Source of the DNA: Paraburkholderia polaris
GTDB taxonomy: Bacteria; Pseudomonadota; Gammaproteobacteria; Burkholderiales; Burkholderiaceae
DNA: 64,000 nucleotides
Assembly (NCBI RefSeq): GCF_012927345.1
Contig: NZ_JABBGJ010000022.1
Coordinates: forward strand, 87,589 to 151,588
Reading direction: 5' to 3'
Part shown: positions 33,367-44,089 of the stretch, piece by piece
How positions within the stretch are numbered: position 1 is the stretch's first letter
Layout: each line of letters begins with the position of its first letter
Program-made: the position numbers and the translations under genes
The notes under the pieces: model-generated
What the model was told of the DNA's origin: nothing
What the model saw: only the letters and a program-made list of their open reading frames with translations
The model's database searches: none

Positions 33367-33676
33367 ACATCGGTGTAGAACAAAAAACGTGCTGTGTAGA
33401 CTTCGAGCAGTGTCTAACTCTTTGTGCGTTGGCATTTTGCCATATCGTTCCCTTCCAACGATAAAAAAATCTGTCCCCGATCAAATCGCCCTCCAATTGT
33501 GGTGCATGCGCAACAGAAGCAATCCGCTGAAGGCACCGCCAGTCATGGCTGAGCGGCGGATTGCCCCACGCACAAATCGAGCCTGCCCCGAGTTGCTAGC
33601 GGGGCGTTCAGGCGCCGTTACCGCTCGCCTGCTAATAGGTATACGTACCCCAGTCGGGAGCGGATGCGCGCCATGT

Positions 33677-33682
33677 TAGAAT
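33677..33682 (+). promoter_or_regulatory. candidate -10 element of gyrA
   Basis: TAGAAT preceded by TGT, about 90 bases before the gyrA ATG; no good -35 at the ideal spacing. Weak support. Confidence 0.35.
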
Positions 33683-33770
33683 CGCGTGATGCGTTGCGCC
33701 TGCAATGCTTACGCGAAGGCGCGGCGAATTGAAGTTAAGCCGTCGCCTTGGCACGTAAAAGATACGGATA

Positions 33771-36407
<2,637 letters not shown>

Positions 36408-36416
36408 TCCGCGTCG

Positions 36417-36451
36417 GCAGCTTTCAGTCTCAGTTATTGGTTGAAAGCTGC
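36417..36451 (+). repeat. perfect inverted repeat after gyrA
   Basis: Ten-bp arms GCAGCTTTCA (36417-36426) and TGAAAGCTGC (36442-36451) around a 15-base loop, 10 bases past the gyrA stop and without a T-run. A pause or RNA-stability hairpin is more likely than a classical terminator. Confidence 0.6.
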
Positions 36452-36527
36452 GCAGGGAACAATGGCGTGTCGGGCCGATACGCATCCCGCGCAGCTCGCA
36501 GTTCAAGTTAATTTCTCTTAGGGAGTA

Positions 36528-37136
36528 ATGATGCAAAAACGATTCAAACAACTGATGTTGCTGGCTGCTCTGGTGCCGACCTTCGCTATGGCTCAAGCAC
36601 TGCAGAGCCAAGCCCCGGCGGCGGCTCCGGCTGCTGCGGCGGCACCGGTTGATCCGGCCAAGCAGGCTGCAATCAAGGACCTGCTGGACGCAATCGACGC
36701 ACAGAAGCTCGTCGGCGCAATCGGCAACAGCGCCCAGATGCAAGCCAAGCAGCTGGTTCCGGCTATCCTGTCGGACGCCCTGAGCGAAAACAAGACGATG
36801 ACGGACAAGCAGAAGCAGGCTTCCGTCCCGACGCTGCAAAAGAACGCAGTGCCGAAGCTGGTTGACGGCGCAGGCCAAGTGTTCGCAACGGACAATTTCC
36901 GCCAGGACGCAATGCAAGCTCAGTACGACGCTTACGCGAAGTACTACAGCACGTCGGAAATCAAGGATCTGACCGCGTTCTACAAGAGCCCGACCGGCCG
37001 CAAGTTCATCCAGGTGCAAGACCAGGTTGGCCGCGACGTCGTGAATGGCTTGATGCAAAAGTACATGCCGCAATCGATCAAGGCAACGCGTGACCAGGCT
37101 GACAAGGAAGTCGCTTCGGTCAAGCCGGCTAAGTAA
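36528..37136 (+). CDS. DUF2059 family secreted protein
   Basis: Seen: 202 residues with a Sec signal (MMQKRFKQLMLLAALVPTFAMAQA), then Pro/Ala-rich AAPAAAAAPVDPA. A helical DUF2059 domain follows: DLLDAIDAQKLVGAIGN, a central MTDKQKQASVP, YDAYAKYYSTSEIKDLTAFYKSPTGRKF, and a C-terminal LMQKYMPQSIKAT. Periplasmic role unknown. TTAGGGAG sits before the ATG. The gyrA-DUF2059-serC order is typical of Burkholderia. Confidence 0.88.
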   Translation: MMQKRFKQLMLLAALVPTFAMAQALQSQAPAAAPAAAAAPVDPAKQAAIKDLLDAIDAQKLVGAIGNSAQMQAKQLVPAILSDALSENKTMTDKQKQASVPTLQKNAVPKLVDGAGQVFATDNFRQDAMQAQYDAYAKYYSTSEIKDLTAFYKSPTGRKFIQVQDQVGRDVVNGLMQKYMPQSIKATRDQADKEVASVKPAK

Positions 37137-37246
37137 GCCAGCTAGTTAAGCCTAAAGGTCGAAAGGCTGCGCTGACATCGCGCTAGCCGCCGCTCGGCGA
37201 GCTATACGGCATGCCGGGTTTGGCGGGTTGGCGATGACAATGCGAT

Positions 37247-37287
37247 AATGGCCGTTTGCGCACACGCGCAGACGGCCATTTTCTTTT
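37247..37287 (+). terminator. terminator after the DUF2059 gene
   Basis: Nine-bp stem AATGGCCGT (37247-37255) with ACGGCCATT (37272-37280), an inner TGCG/CGCA stem, then TTCTTTTT. Confidence 0.8.
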
Positions 37288-37435
37288 TGGGCGCGAAATT
37301 GTTGTCGAACACGCGTCGTCAAACTCGTTGTCGAGCTCACGTCGTTAAGTTTGCGGCGGCTGCCTTCGCGGCTGCCAACTTCGCCGATTTTTGCGCGATC
37401 TGTTCGCTTTTCGCGCCAGCTTCCAGGATCTCACG

Positions 37436-38518
37436 ATGCGCGTCTTTAATTTCTCCGCCGGCCCAGCAGCCATGCCCGAAGAAGTGCTGCGTCAGGCAGC
37501 CGACGAGATGCTCGATTGGCAGGGCAGTGGCATGAGCGTGATGGAAATGAGCCATCGCGGCAAAGAATTCATGTCGATTCATGAGGAAGCGCTCGTCGAT
37601 CTGCGTGAGTTACTCGAGGTGCCCGCCAGCCATCGCATCCTGTTTCTGCAAGGCGGCGGTCTGGGCGAAAACGCGATCGTGCCGATGAATCTGATGGGCG
37701 CCAAAGCGCGCGCGGATTTCGTCGTGACGGGTTCGTGGTCGCAGAAGTCGTTCAAGGAAGCGCAAAAGTACGGCACGGTGCATCTGGCGGCGAGCGGTCA
37801 GACGGCCGAAGGCTTCACGCGCGCGCCGGCACGCTCGGAATGGCAACTGTCGGACGATCCGGCGTACGTGCATCTGTGCACCAACGAGACCATTCATGGT
37901 GTCGAGACGTTCGAAATTCCCGACCACGGCGATATTCCGCTGGTGGCGGACGCCTCGTCGCACATCCTGTCGCGCCCGATGGACATCGCCAAATATGGCG
38001 TGCTGTTCGGTGGCGCGCAGAAGAACATCGGCATGGCGGGCGTGACGGTCGTGGTCGTGCGCGAGGACATGCTGGATCGCGCGCAAGCTATCTGCCCGTC
38101 GGCGTTTGAATGGAAAACCGTCGCCGAGAACAATTCGATGTACAACACGCCGCCCACGTACGCGATTTACATCGCCGGGCTGGTGTTCAAGTGGTTGAAG
38201 AAGCAGGGTGGCCTTGTCGCGATGGAAGCGCGTAACCTCGAAAAATCGAAGCTGTTGTACGACGCGATCGATTCGAGCGGCTTCTATCTGAACAAGGTCG
38301 AGCGTGGCTCGCGCTCGCGGATGAACGTACCGTTTTTCCTCGCCGACGAGTCGCGCAACGAAGATTTCCTGGCCGGCGCGAAAGCGCGGGGAATGGTGCA
38401 GCTAAAGGGCCACAAGTCCGTCGGCGGCATGCGGGCGTCGATTTATAACGCCGTCCCGCTCGAAGGCGTCAAAGCGCTTGTCGAATACATGAAGGAATTC
38501 GAACAGCGCAGCGCCTGA
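37436..38518 (+). CDS. serC: phosphoserine aminotransferase
   Basis: PLP enzyme of serine synthesis (3-phosphohydroxypyruvate to phosphoserine) and of the deoxyxylulose-dependent PLP pathway. Seen: 360 residues from the ATG at 37436 (MRVFNFSAGPAAMPEEV, the usual start). HGVETFEIPDHGD and the PLP-lysine motif FGGAQKNIGMAG follow, and KGHKSVGGMRASIYNA is the C-terminal substrate site. First gene of the serC-pheA-hisC-tyrA-aroA-cmk-rpsA series, a long probable operon. Confidence 0.96.
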   Translation: MRVFNFSAGPAAMPEEVLRQAADEMLDWQGSGMSVMEMSHRGKEFMSIHEEALVDLRELLEVPASHRILFLQGGGLGENAIVPMNLMGAKARADFVVTGSWSQKSFKEAQKYGTVHLAASGQTAEGFTRAPARSEWQLSDDPAYVHLCTNETIHGVETFEIPDHGDIPLVADASSHILSRPMDIAKYGVLFGGAQKNIGMAGVTVVVVREDMLDRAQAICPSAFEWKTVAENNSMYNTPPTYAIYIAGLVFKWLKKQGGLVAMEARNLEKSKLLYDAIDSSGFYLNKVERGSRSRMNVPFFLADESRNEDFLAGAKARGMVQLKGHKSVGGMRASIYNAVPLEGVKALVEYMKEFEQRSA

Positions 38519-38596
38519 TCGTCTTAGACATTCAGGCGTGCGCATCCTTTCCAGCACGCATTTGTGCAGCAGCTACCGGCAGGGCCGTTTTCACGC

Positions 38597-39679
38597 ATGG
38601 ACGACGAACTCAATACCCGACTCAAGCCCCTTCGCGAACGCATCGACGCGCTCGACGCGCAGTTGATCGCGCTCCTCAATCAGCGCGCCGCAGTGGCGCT
38701 CGAAGTGGGTGAGGTGAAGAAGCATTTCAACGCGCCGGTGTTCCGCCCTGAGCGCGAGCAGCAGGTGATCGCGCGTCTGCAGGATATGAGCGACGGCCCG
38801 CTGGCCAGCGAGCATATCAGCGCGATCTGGCGCGAGATCATGGCCGCGAGCCGCGCGCTCGAAAAGACCATCAAAGCCGCGTATCTCGGCCCGGTCGGCA
38901 CATATAGCGAACAGGCGATGCACGAGTACTTCGGTCAGTCGATCGAAGGTCTGCCGTGCCCGTCGATCGACGAAGTATTCCGCTCGGTCGAAGCCGGCGC
39001 AGCCGAATTCGGCGTCGTGCCGGTCGAGAATTCCACCGAAGGCGCGGTGTCGCGCACGCTGGATCTGCTCCTGCAAACCCAGCTCACGATCGGCGGCGAA
39101 CTGGCTTTGCCGATTCACCACAACCTGTTGACGCTGAACGGCGGGCTCACCGGCGTGACGCGGGTGTGCGCGCACGCGCAGGCGCTTGCCCAGTGCCAGC
39201 GTTGGCTCGCGACTAACGCGCCGCATCTCGAGCGCCAGGCGGTGTCGAGCAATGCCGAAGCCGCGCGCATGGCGGCGGGAGATCCGACGGTCGCAGCCAT
39301 CGCCGGCGATCGCGCCGCAACCCATTACGGTCTGCAAGTCGCCTACGCCCTGATCCAGGACGATCCGCACAACCGCACGCGTTTCGTGATGATCGGCAAG
39401 GAGCGCACCGGCGTCAGCGGACACGACCAGACGTCGTTGATCGTTTCGGTGGCGAACGAGCCGGGCGCCGTGTTCAAGTTGCTGGAACCTTTGGCGCGCC
39501 ATAGTGTTTCCATGACCCGTTTCGAGTCGCGCCCGGCGCGCGTCGGTACGTGGGAGTACTACTTCTATATCGACGTCGAAGGCCATCGCGACGAGCCGGC
39601 GGTCGCTGCCGCGCTGACCGAACTCGGCCAGAAGGCCGCGTTTCTGAAGATACTCGGCTCGTATCCGCGCGCCCGCTAA
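38597..39679 (+). CDS. pheA: bifunctional chorismate mutase/prephenate dehydratase (P-protein)
   Basis: Converts chorismate to prephenate and prephenate to phenylpyruvate for phenylalanine. Seen: 360 residues from the ATG at 38597. The AroQ-type chorismate mutase helix pair is at ~1-90 (LRERIDALDAQLIALLNQRA). The dehydratase domain (~95-270) includes YLGPVGTYSEQA and PVENSTEGAVSRT. The ACT regulatory domain (~280-355) includes LIVSVANEPGAVFKLL and the phenylalanine-binding ESRP. Feedback inhibition by phenylalanine is therefore expected. Confidence 0.96.
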   Translation: MDDELNTRLKPLRERIDALDAQLIALLNQRAAVALEVGEVKKHFNAPVFRPEREQQVIARLQDMSDGPLASEHISAIWREIMAASRALEKTIKAAYLGPVGTYSEQAMHEYFGQSIEGLPCPSIDEVFRSVEAGAAEFGVVPVENSTEGAVSRTLDLLLQTQLTIGGELALPIHHNLLTLNGGLTGVTRVCAHAQALAQCQRWLATNAPHLERQAVSSNAEAARMAAGDPTVAAIAGDRAATHYGLQVAYALIQDDPHNRTRFVMIGKERTGVSGHDQTSLIVSVANEPGAVFKLLEPLARHSVSMTRFESRPARVGTWEYYFYIDVEGHRDEPAVAAALTELGQKAAFLKILGSYPRAR

Positions 39680-39760
39680 TGTCTGTCGAGGCGCGCTCCT
39701 GCCGCTCGAGCGTGCCTGCCGCATATTCATCTACTACTAATTAGTCGTTCGGAGATTTTC

Positions 39761-40873
39761 ATGACAACGTCCTTCGGTCCTTCCTATGTGCGCGCGATTG
39801 CGCCTTACATCGCCGGCAAGCCGATTTCGGAAGTGGCCCGCGAGTTCGGCCTCGACGAAGCGACCATCGTGAAGCTCGCGTCGAACGAAAATCCGCTCGG
39901 CATGCCGGAATCGGCGCAACGCGCCATGGCGCAAGCGGCCAGCGAACTCGGTCGTTATCCGGACGCGAACGCCTTCGAACTGAAGGCGGCGCTGAGCGAG
40001 CGCTACGGCGTGCCGGCCGACTGGGTCACGCTCGGCAACGGCAGCAACGACATTCTCGAAATTGCCGCGCATGCGTTCGTCGAGAGGGGCCAGTCGATCG
40101 TCTACGCCCAATACTCGTTCGCGGTCTACGCGCTCGCCACGCAGGGCGTGGGTGCGCGTGCGATCGTCGTGCCGGCCGTCAAGTACGGCCATGACCTGGA
40201 CGCCATGCTCGCGGCGATCACTGACGACACCCGCCTGATCTTCGTTGCGAACCCGAACAACCCGACCGGCACATTTATCGAAGGCGCGAAGCTCGAAGCG
40301 TTTCTCGACAAGGTGCCGCGTCACGTGGTCGTCGTGCTCGACGAGGCGTACACGGAATATCTGCCGGAAGAAAAGCGCTACGACTCGATCGCGTGGGTGC
40401 GCCGTTATCCGAATCTGCTGGTGTCGCGCACGTTCTCGAAGGCGTTCGGCCTGGCGGGCTTGCGTGTCGGCTTCGCAATCGCGCAGCCTGAGTTGACCGA
40501 TCTGCTGAACCGTCTGCGTCAGCCGTTCAACGTGAATACGCTTGCGCAAGCCGCGGCGATCGCGGCGCTGAACGACAAGGCGTTTCTGGAAAAGAGCGCG
40601 GCCTTGAATGCGCAAGGCTATCGCCTGCTGACGGAAGCGTTCGACAAACTCGGCCTCGAGTATGTGCCGTCGGACGGCAACTTCGTGCTGGTGCGCGTCG
40701 GCAACGACGACGCAGCCGGCAACCGTGTCAACCTCGCGTTGCTGAAGCAGGGCGTGATCGTTCGCCCGGTCGGCAACTACGGTTTGCCGCAATGGCTGCG
40801 CATCACGATCGGCCTGCCGGAAGAAAACGAAGCGTTCCTCGTGGCGCTCGAAAAGACGCTCGCCACCGCGTGA
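39761..40873 (+). CDS. hisC: histidinol-phosphate aminotransferase-family enzyme in the aromatic operon
   Basis: Class-I/II PLP aminotransferase. Seen: 370 residues with SNENPLGMPESAQ, LGNGSNDILE, FVANPNNPTGTFIE, DEAYTEYL, and the PLP lysine in SRTFSKAFGLAGLRVGFA. Family similarity is to HisC, but the gene lies between pheA and tyrA rather than in a his operon. Enzymes of this position are thought to transaminate the aromatic keto acids or prephenate as well as imidazole acetol phosphate. Dual use is inferred. Confidence 0.92.
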   Translation: MTTSFGPSYVRAIAPYIAGKPISEVAREFGLDEATIVKLASNENPLGMPESAQRAMAQAASELGRYPDANAFELKAALSERYGVPADWVTLGNGSNDILEIAAHAFVERGQSIVYAQYSFAVYALATQGVGARAIVVPAVKYGHDLDAMLAAITDDTRLIFVANPNNPTGTFIEGAKLEAFLDKVPRHVVVVLDEAYTEYLPEEKRYDSIAWVRRYPNLLVSRTFSKAFGLAGLRVGFAIAQPELTDLLNRLRQPFNVNTLAQAAAIAALNDKAFLEKSAALNAQGYRLLTEAFDKLGLEYVPSDGNFVLVRVGNDDAAGNRVNLALLKQGVIVRPVGNYGLPQWLRITIGLPEENEAFLVALEKTLATA

Positions 40874-40924
40874 GCGGTTGACCTTGACCCGCGCGCCTCA
40901 CTTTACGGACGGCGCGCTTTTTCT

Positions 40925-41866
40925 GTGACCGACGTGGCCGCGTTCTCTTTTAACAAGCTGGTGATTTTTGGTGTCGGCCTGATCGGCGGATCGCTCGCGC
41001 GCGCGTTGCGCGAGCGGGGTGAGGCGGCAGGTGCACGCACGGTGATCGGTGTCGGGCGGTCGTCCGCGTCGACGGCGCGTGCCCTGGAGTTGGGCGTGAT
41101 CGACGGATCCGCGGCGTTGAACGACGACGCCGCATTGCGCGATGCGCTGTCCGGCGCGGATATCGTGTTGCTTGCCGCGCCAGTTGCGCAGACACAACCG
41201 CTGCTCGAGCGCATTGCGCCGTTTCTCGACGCAGGTACGATCGTCACCGATGCCGGCAGCACCAAGTCCGACGTGGTGGCTTCCGCACGCGCGGCGCTCG
41301 GCGCGCGCATCGGCCAGTTCGTGCCGGGGCATCCGATTGCCGGCAGTGAGGCGAGCGGCCCGGATGCGGCGTTGCCCGAACTGTACGTGAATCGCAATGT
41401 CGTGTTGTGCCCGCTGCCCGAGAACGCACCGGAAGCGGTCGAGCGCGTTGCGGCGATGTGGCGCGCTACTGGCGCTTGCGTGCGGGACATGACGCCCGAG
41501 CAGCATGACCGCGTGCTCGCATCGGTTAGCCATTTGCCGCACGTTTTGTCTTTCGCGCTGGTCGAGCAGATTCTCAATTCGCCCGACGCCGCGCTGAAAT
41601 TTTCATTCGCCGCTGGCGGATTCCGCGACTTCACGCGCATCGCCGCGTCGAGCCCCGAAATGTGGCGTGACGTGTGCGTGGCGAATCGCGCCGCGTTGCT
41701 CGACGAACTCGATGCGTACACGGCGGTGCTCGCACACCTGCGCGCGGCGATCGAAGCCGGCGACGGCGCTGCGCTCGAGGCCGTGTTCGCGCGCTCGCGC
41801 GTCGCGCGCAGCGAATGGCAGGAACAGCGCGCTGCGGGGGCCGCCCTCGGCGACGCCTCGAAATAA
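40925..41866 (+). CDS. tyrA: prephenate dehydrogenase
   Basis: NAD(P)-dependent oxidative decarboxylation of prephenate (or arogenate) for tyrosine. Seen: 313 residues from a GTG start at 40925, no clear ribosome site. Rossmann motif VIFGVGLIGGSLARAL, TDAGSTKSDV, the catalytic region PGHPIAGSEASG, and SHLPHVLSFAL. A second in-frame GTG three codons later is equally possible. No chorismate mutase or ACT domain is attached. Between hisC and aroA in the series. Confidence 0.93.
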   Translation: MTDVAAFSFNKLVIFGVGLIGGSLARALRERGEAAGARTVIGVGRSSASTARALELGVIDGSAALNDDAALRDALSGADIVLLAAPVAQTQPLLERIAPFLDAGTIVTDAGSTKSDVVASARAALGARIGQFVPGHPIAGSEASGPDAALPELYVNRNVVLCPLPENAPEAVERVAAMWRATGACVRDMTPEQHDRVLASVSHLPHVLSFALVEQILNSPDAALKFSFAAGGFRDFTRIAASSPEMWRDVCVANRAALLDELDAYTAVLAHLRAAIEAGDGAALEAVFARSRVARSEWQEQRAAGAALGDASK

Positions 41867-41884
41867 CCGGAACTGGACTCAATC

Positions 41885-43189
41885 ATGGAATTCCTCGATC
41901 TCGGACCATTTTCTCGTGCGTCCGGCACGGTTCGTTTGCCCGGTTCGAAAAGCATTTCGAACCGCGTGTTGCTGCTCGCGGCGCTCGCCGAAGGCGAAAC
42001 GACGATCACGAACCTGCTCGACTCCGACGACACCCGCGTGATGCTCGACGCGCTCGAAAAGCTCGGCGTGCGTCTGAAGCGCGAAGGCGACACCTGTGTC
42101 GTGACCGGTACGCGCGGCGCGTTCACGGCGCGCACGGCCGACCTGTTCCTCGGCAACGCCGGCACGGCCGTGCGTCCGCTGACCGCGGCGCTCGCGGTGA
42201 ATGGCGGCGACTATCGTATCCATGGCGTGCCGCGTATGCACGAGCGGCCGATCGGCGATCTGGTCGACGGTTTGCGGCAGATCGGCGCGAAGATCGACTA
42301 CGAAGAGAATGAAGGCTATCCGCCGCTGCGGATTCGTCCGGCGCAAATCACGGCTGACGCGCCGATCCGCGTGCGTGGCGACGTGTCGAGCCAGTTCCTG
42401 ACTTCGCTGCTGATGACCTTGCCACTGTTGCGCACGGAAAGCGGCATGACCACTGTGCAGGTGGACGGCGAGCTGATCTCGAAGCCGTACATCGAGATCA
42501 CGATCAAGCTCATGGAGCGCTTTGGCATCAAGGTCGAGCGCCATGAATGGCATCAGTTCGTCGTGCCGACGGGGCAGCGCTATCAATCGCCGGGCACCAT
42601 CATGGTGGAAGGCGACGCGTCGTCGGCGTCGTATTTCCTCGCGGCGGGCGCGCTCGGCGGCGGCCCGTTGCGGGTGGAAGGCGTGGGCCGGTCCAGCATC
42701 CAGGGCGATGTCGGCTTTGCCGATGCGCTCATCAAGATGGGCGCTAACCTGCAGATGGGTGAGGACTGGATCGAAGTGCGCGGTGTCGGCAACGACAACG
42801 GCAAGCTCGATCCGATCGACATGGACTTCAACCTGATTCCCGACGCTGCGATGACGATCGCCGTCGCCGCGCTGTTCGCGGACGGCACGACCACGCTGCG
42901 CAACATTGCCAGCTGGCGTGTGAAGGAAACCGACCGGATTGCCGCAATGGCCACCGAGCTGCGCAAGGTCGGCGCGAAGGTGCAGGAAGGCGAGGATTTC
43001 CTCGTCGTCACGCCGCCTGAAAAACTGATTCCGAACGCCTCGATCGACACCTACGACGATCACCGTATGGCGATGTGCTTCTCGCTCGTGAGCTTGGGCG
43101 GCGTGCCGATCCGGATCAATGACCCGAAGTGCGTCGGCAAGACGTTCCCCGATTATTTCGAGCGCTTCATCGCGCTCGCTCAACCCTGA
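41885..43189 (+). CDS. aroA: 3-phosphoshikimate 1-carboxyvinyltransferase (EPSP synthase)
   Basis: Transfers enolpyruvyl from PEP to shikimate-3-phosphate in the shikimate pathway. Seen: 434 residues, two symmetric domains. Motifs: RLPGSKSISNRVLLLAALAEG (substrate binding), LFLGNAGTAVRPLTAAL (PEP site; the Gly-Thr-Ala around position 96 is the class I glyphosate-sensitive form), PRMHERPIGDLVDGL, YDDHRMAMCF. Complete length for the family. 18 bases after tyrA. Confidence 0.97.
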   Translation: MEFLDLGPFSRASGTVRLPGSKSISNRVLLLAALAEGETTITNLLDSDDTRVMLDALEKLGVRLKREGDTCVVTGTRGAFTARTADLFLGNAGTAVRPLTAALAVNGGDYRIHGVPRMHERPIGDLVDGLRQIGAKIDYEENEGYPPLRIRPAQITADAPIRVRGDVSSQFLTSLLMTLPLLRTESGMTTVQVDGELISKPYIEITIKLMERFGIKVERHEWHQFVVPTGQRYQSPGTIMVEGDASSASYFLAAGALGGGPLRVEGVGRSSIQGDVGFADALIKMGANLQMGEDWIEVRGVGNDNGKLDPIDMDFNLIPDAAMTIAVAALFADGTTTLRNIASWRVKETDRIAAMATELRKVGAKVQEGEDFLVVTPPEKLIPNASIDTYDDHRMAMCFSLVSLGGVPIRINDPKCVGKTFPDYFERFIALAQP

Positions 43190-43224
43190 TTCGCCCCCGA
43201 ATCGACTGACGTGCGACTTTTTCG

Positions 43225-43911
43225 ATGAAACCGACCCGTCCCTTTCACCAAACGCCCGTCATTACGATCGACGGCCCCAGCGCCTCCGGCAAAGGCACCG
43301 TGGCCGCGCTGATTGCCGCGAATCTCGGCTTCCATTTGCTGGATAGCGGCGCGCTGTACCGGCTCGCCGCGCTCGCCAGCATGCGCTACGACATCGTGGC
43401 GGATGACGTCGACGCGCTGGTAAAACTGATCGACGATTTGCACATCACCTTTCGCGAGGGGCTGGCGCAGCTCGACGGCACCGACGTATCCGCCGACATT
43501 CGTGCGGAGGAGGTCGGCAGCCGCGCCTCGGCGATTGCCGTGCACGCGCCCGTGCGAACCGCGCTGGTGGCCCGTCAGCGGGCTTTCCGTAAGGAACCGG
43601 GGCTGGTCGCTGATGGTCGCGATATGGGCACGGTGATCTTCCAGGACGCCGTGCTGAAGGTGTTCATGACCGCCAGCGTCGAGGCCCGTGCGGCGCGCCG
43701 GCATAAGCAATTGATCCAAAAAGGATTTTCTGCTAATATAGATGACTTGCTCCGGGATTTGCGTGAGCGCGACGAGCGTGACAGTCAGCGCGCGGCCGCG
43801 CCACTCAAGCCCGCGGCGGATGCAAAGCTGCTTGATACCTCCGCATTGTCTGTCGACCAGGCGGTCGAGCAGGTGGTGCAGTGGTATGAAGCATTGGTTC
43901 CGCATGCCTGA
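43225..43911 (+). CDS. cmk: cytidylate kinase
   Basis: Phosphorylates CMP and dCMP with ATP. Seen: 228 residues. The P-loop is DGPSASGKGTVAALIA at ~13-28, LDSGALYRLAA is the CMP-binding part, GRDMGTVIF is the conserved central motif, and the Arg-rich lid is RRHKQLI...RDLRERDERDS. It lies just upstream of rpsA, the widespread cmk-rpsA pairing, and within the aroA series. Confidence 0.96.
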   Translation: MKPTRPFHQTPVITIDGPSASGKGTVAALIAANLGFHLLDSGALYRLAALASMRYDIVADDVDALVKLIDDLHITFREGLAQLDGTDVSADIRAEEVGSRASAIAVHAPVRTALVARQRAFRKEPGLVADGRDMGTVIFQDAVLKVFMTASVEARAARRHKQLIQKGFSANIDDLLRDLRERDERDSQRAAAPLKPAADAKLLDTSALSVDQAVEQVVQWYEALVPHA

Positions 43912-44089
43912 TGTCCGGGCCGCGGGCGCAGTAGAGAAGAAGTGAGAAGTACCGTTGTCAGTAGGTGCTCCGCGTGTGTCGTGGAGCGTGTATTAACCCC
44001 TTAACCCCGCGTGGCATTCGCATTCTTGCCGAAGTTGCTGACCGTCCGGCCAGCCGGGCACCGCGAGCACCATGCAAATTTTGATTTTT

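Larger units (their letters stand above)
33285..33770. other. OmpA-family gene / gyrA divergent intergenic region
   Basis: 486 bases with no gene seen. Left part holds the promoter of the minus-strand OmpA-family gene; right part the gyrA promoter (TAGAAT near 33677). The stretch is AT-rich near 33420-33500. No tRNA, repeat or transposon seen. Confidence 0.55.
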
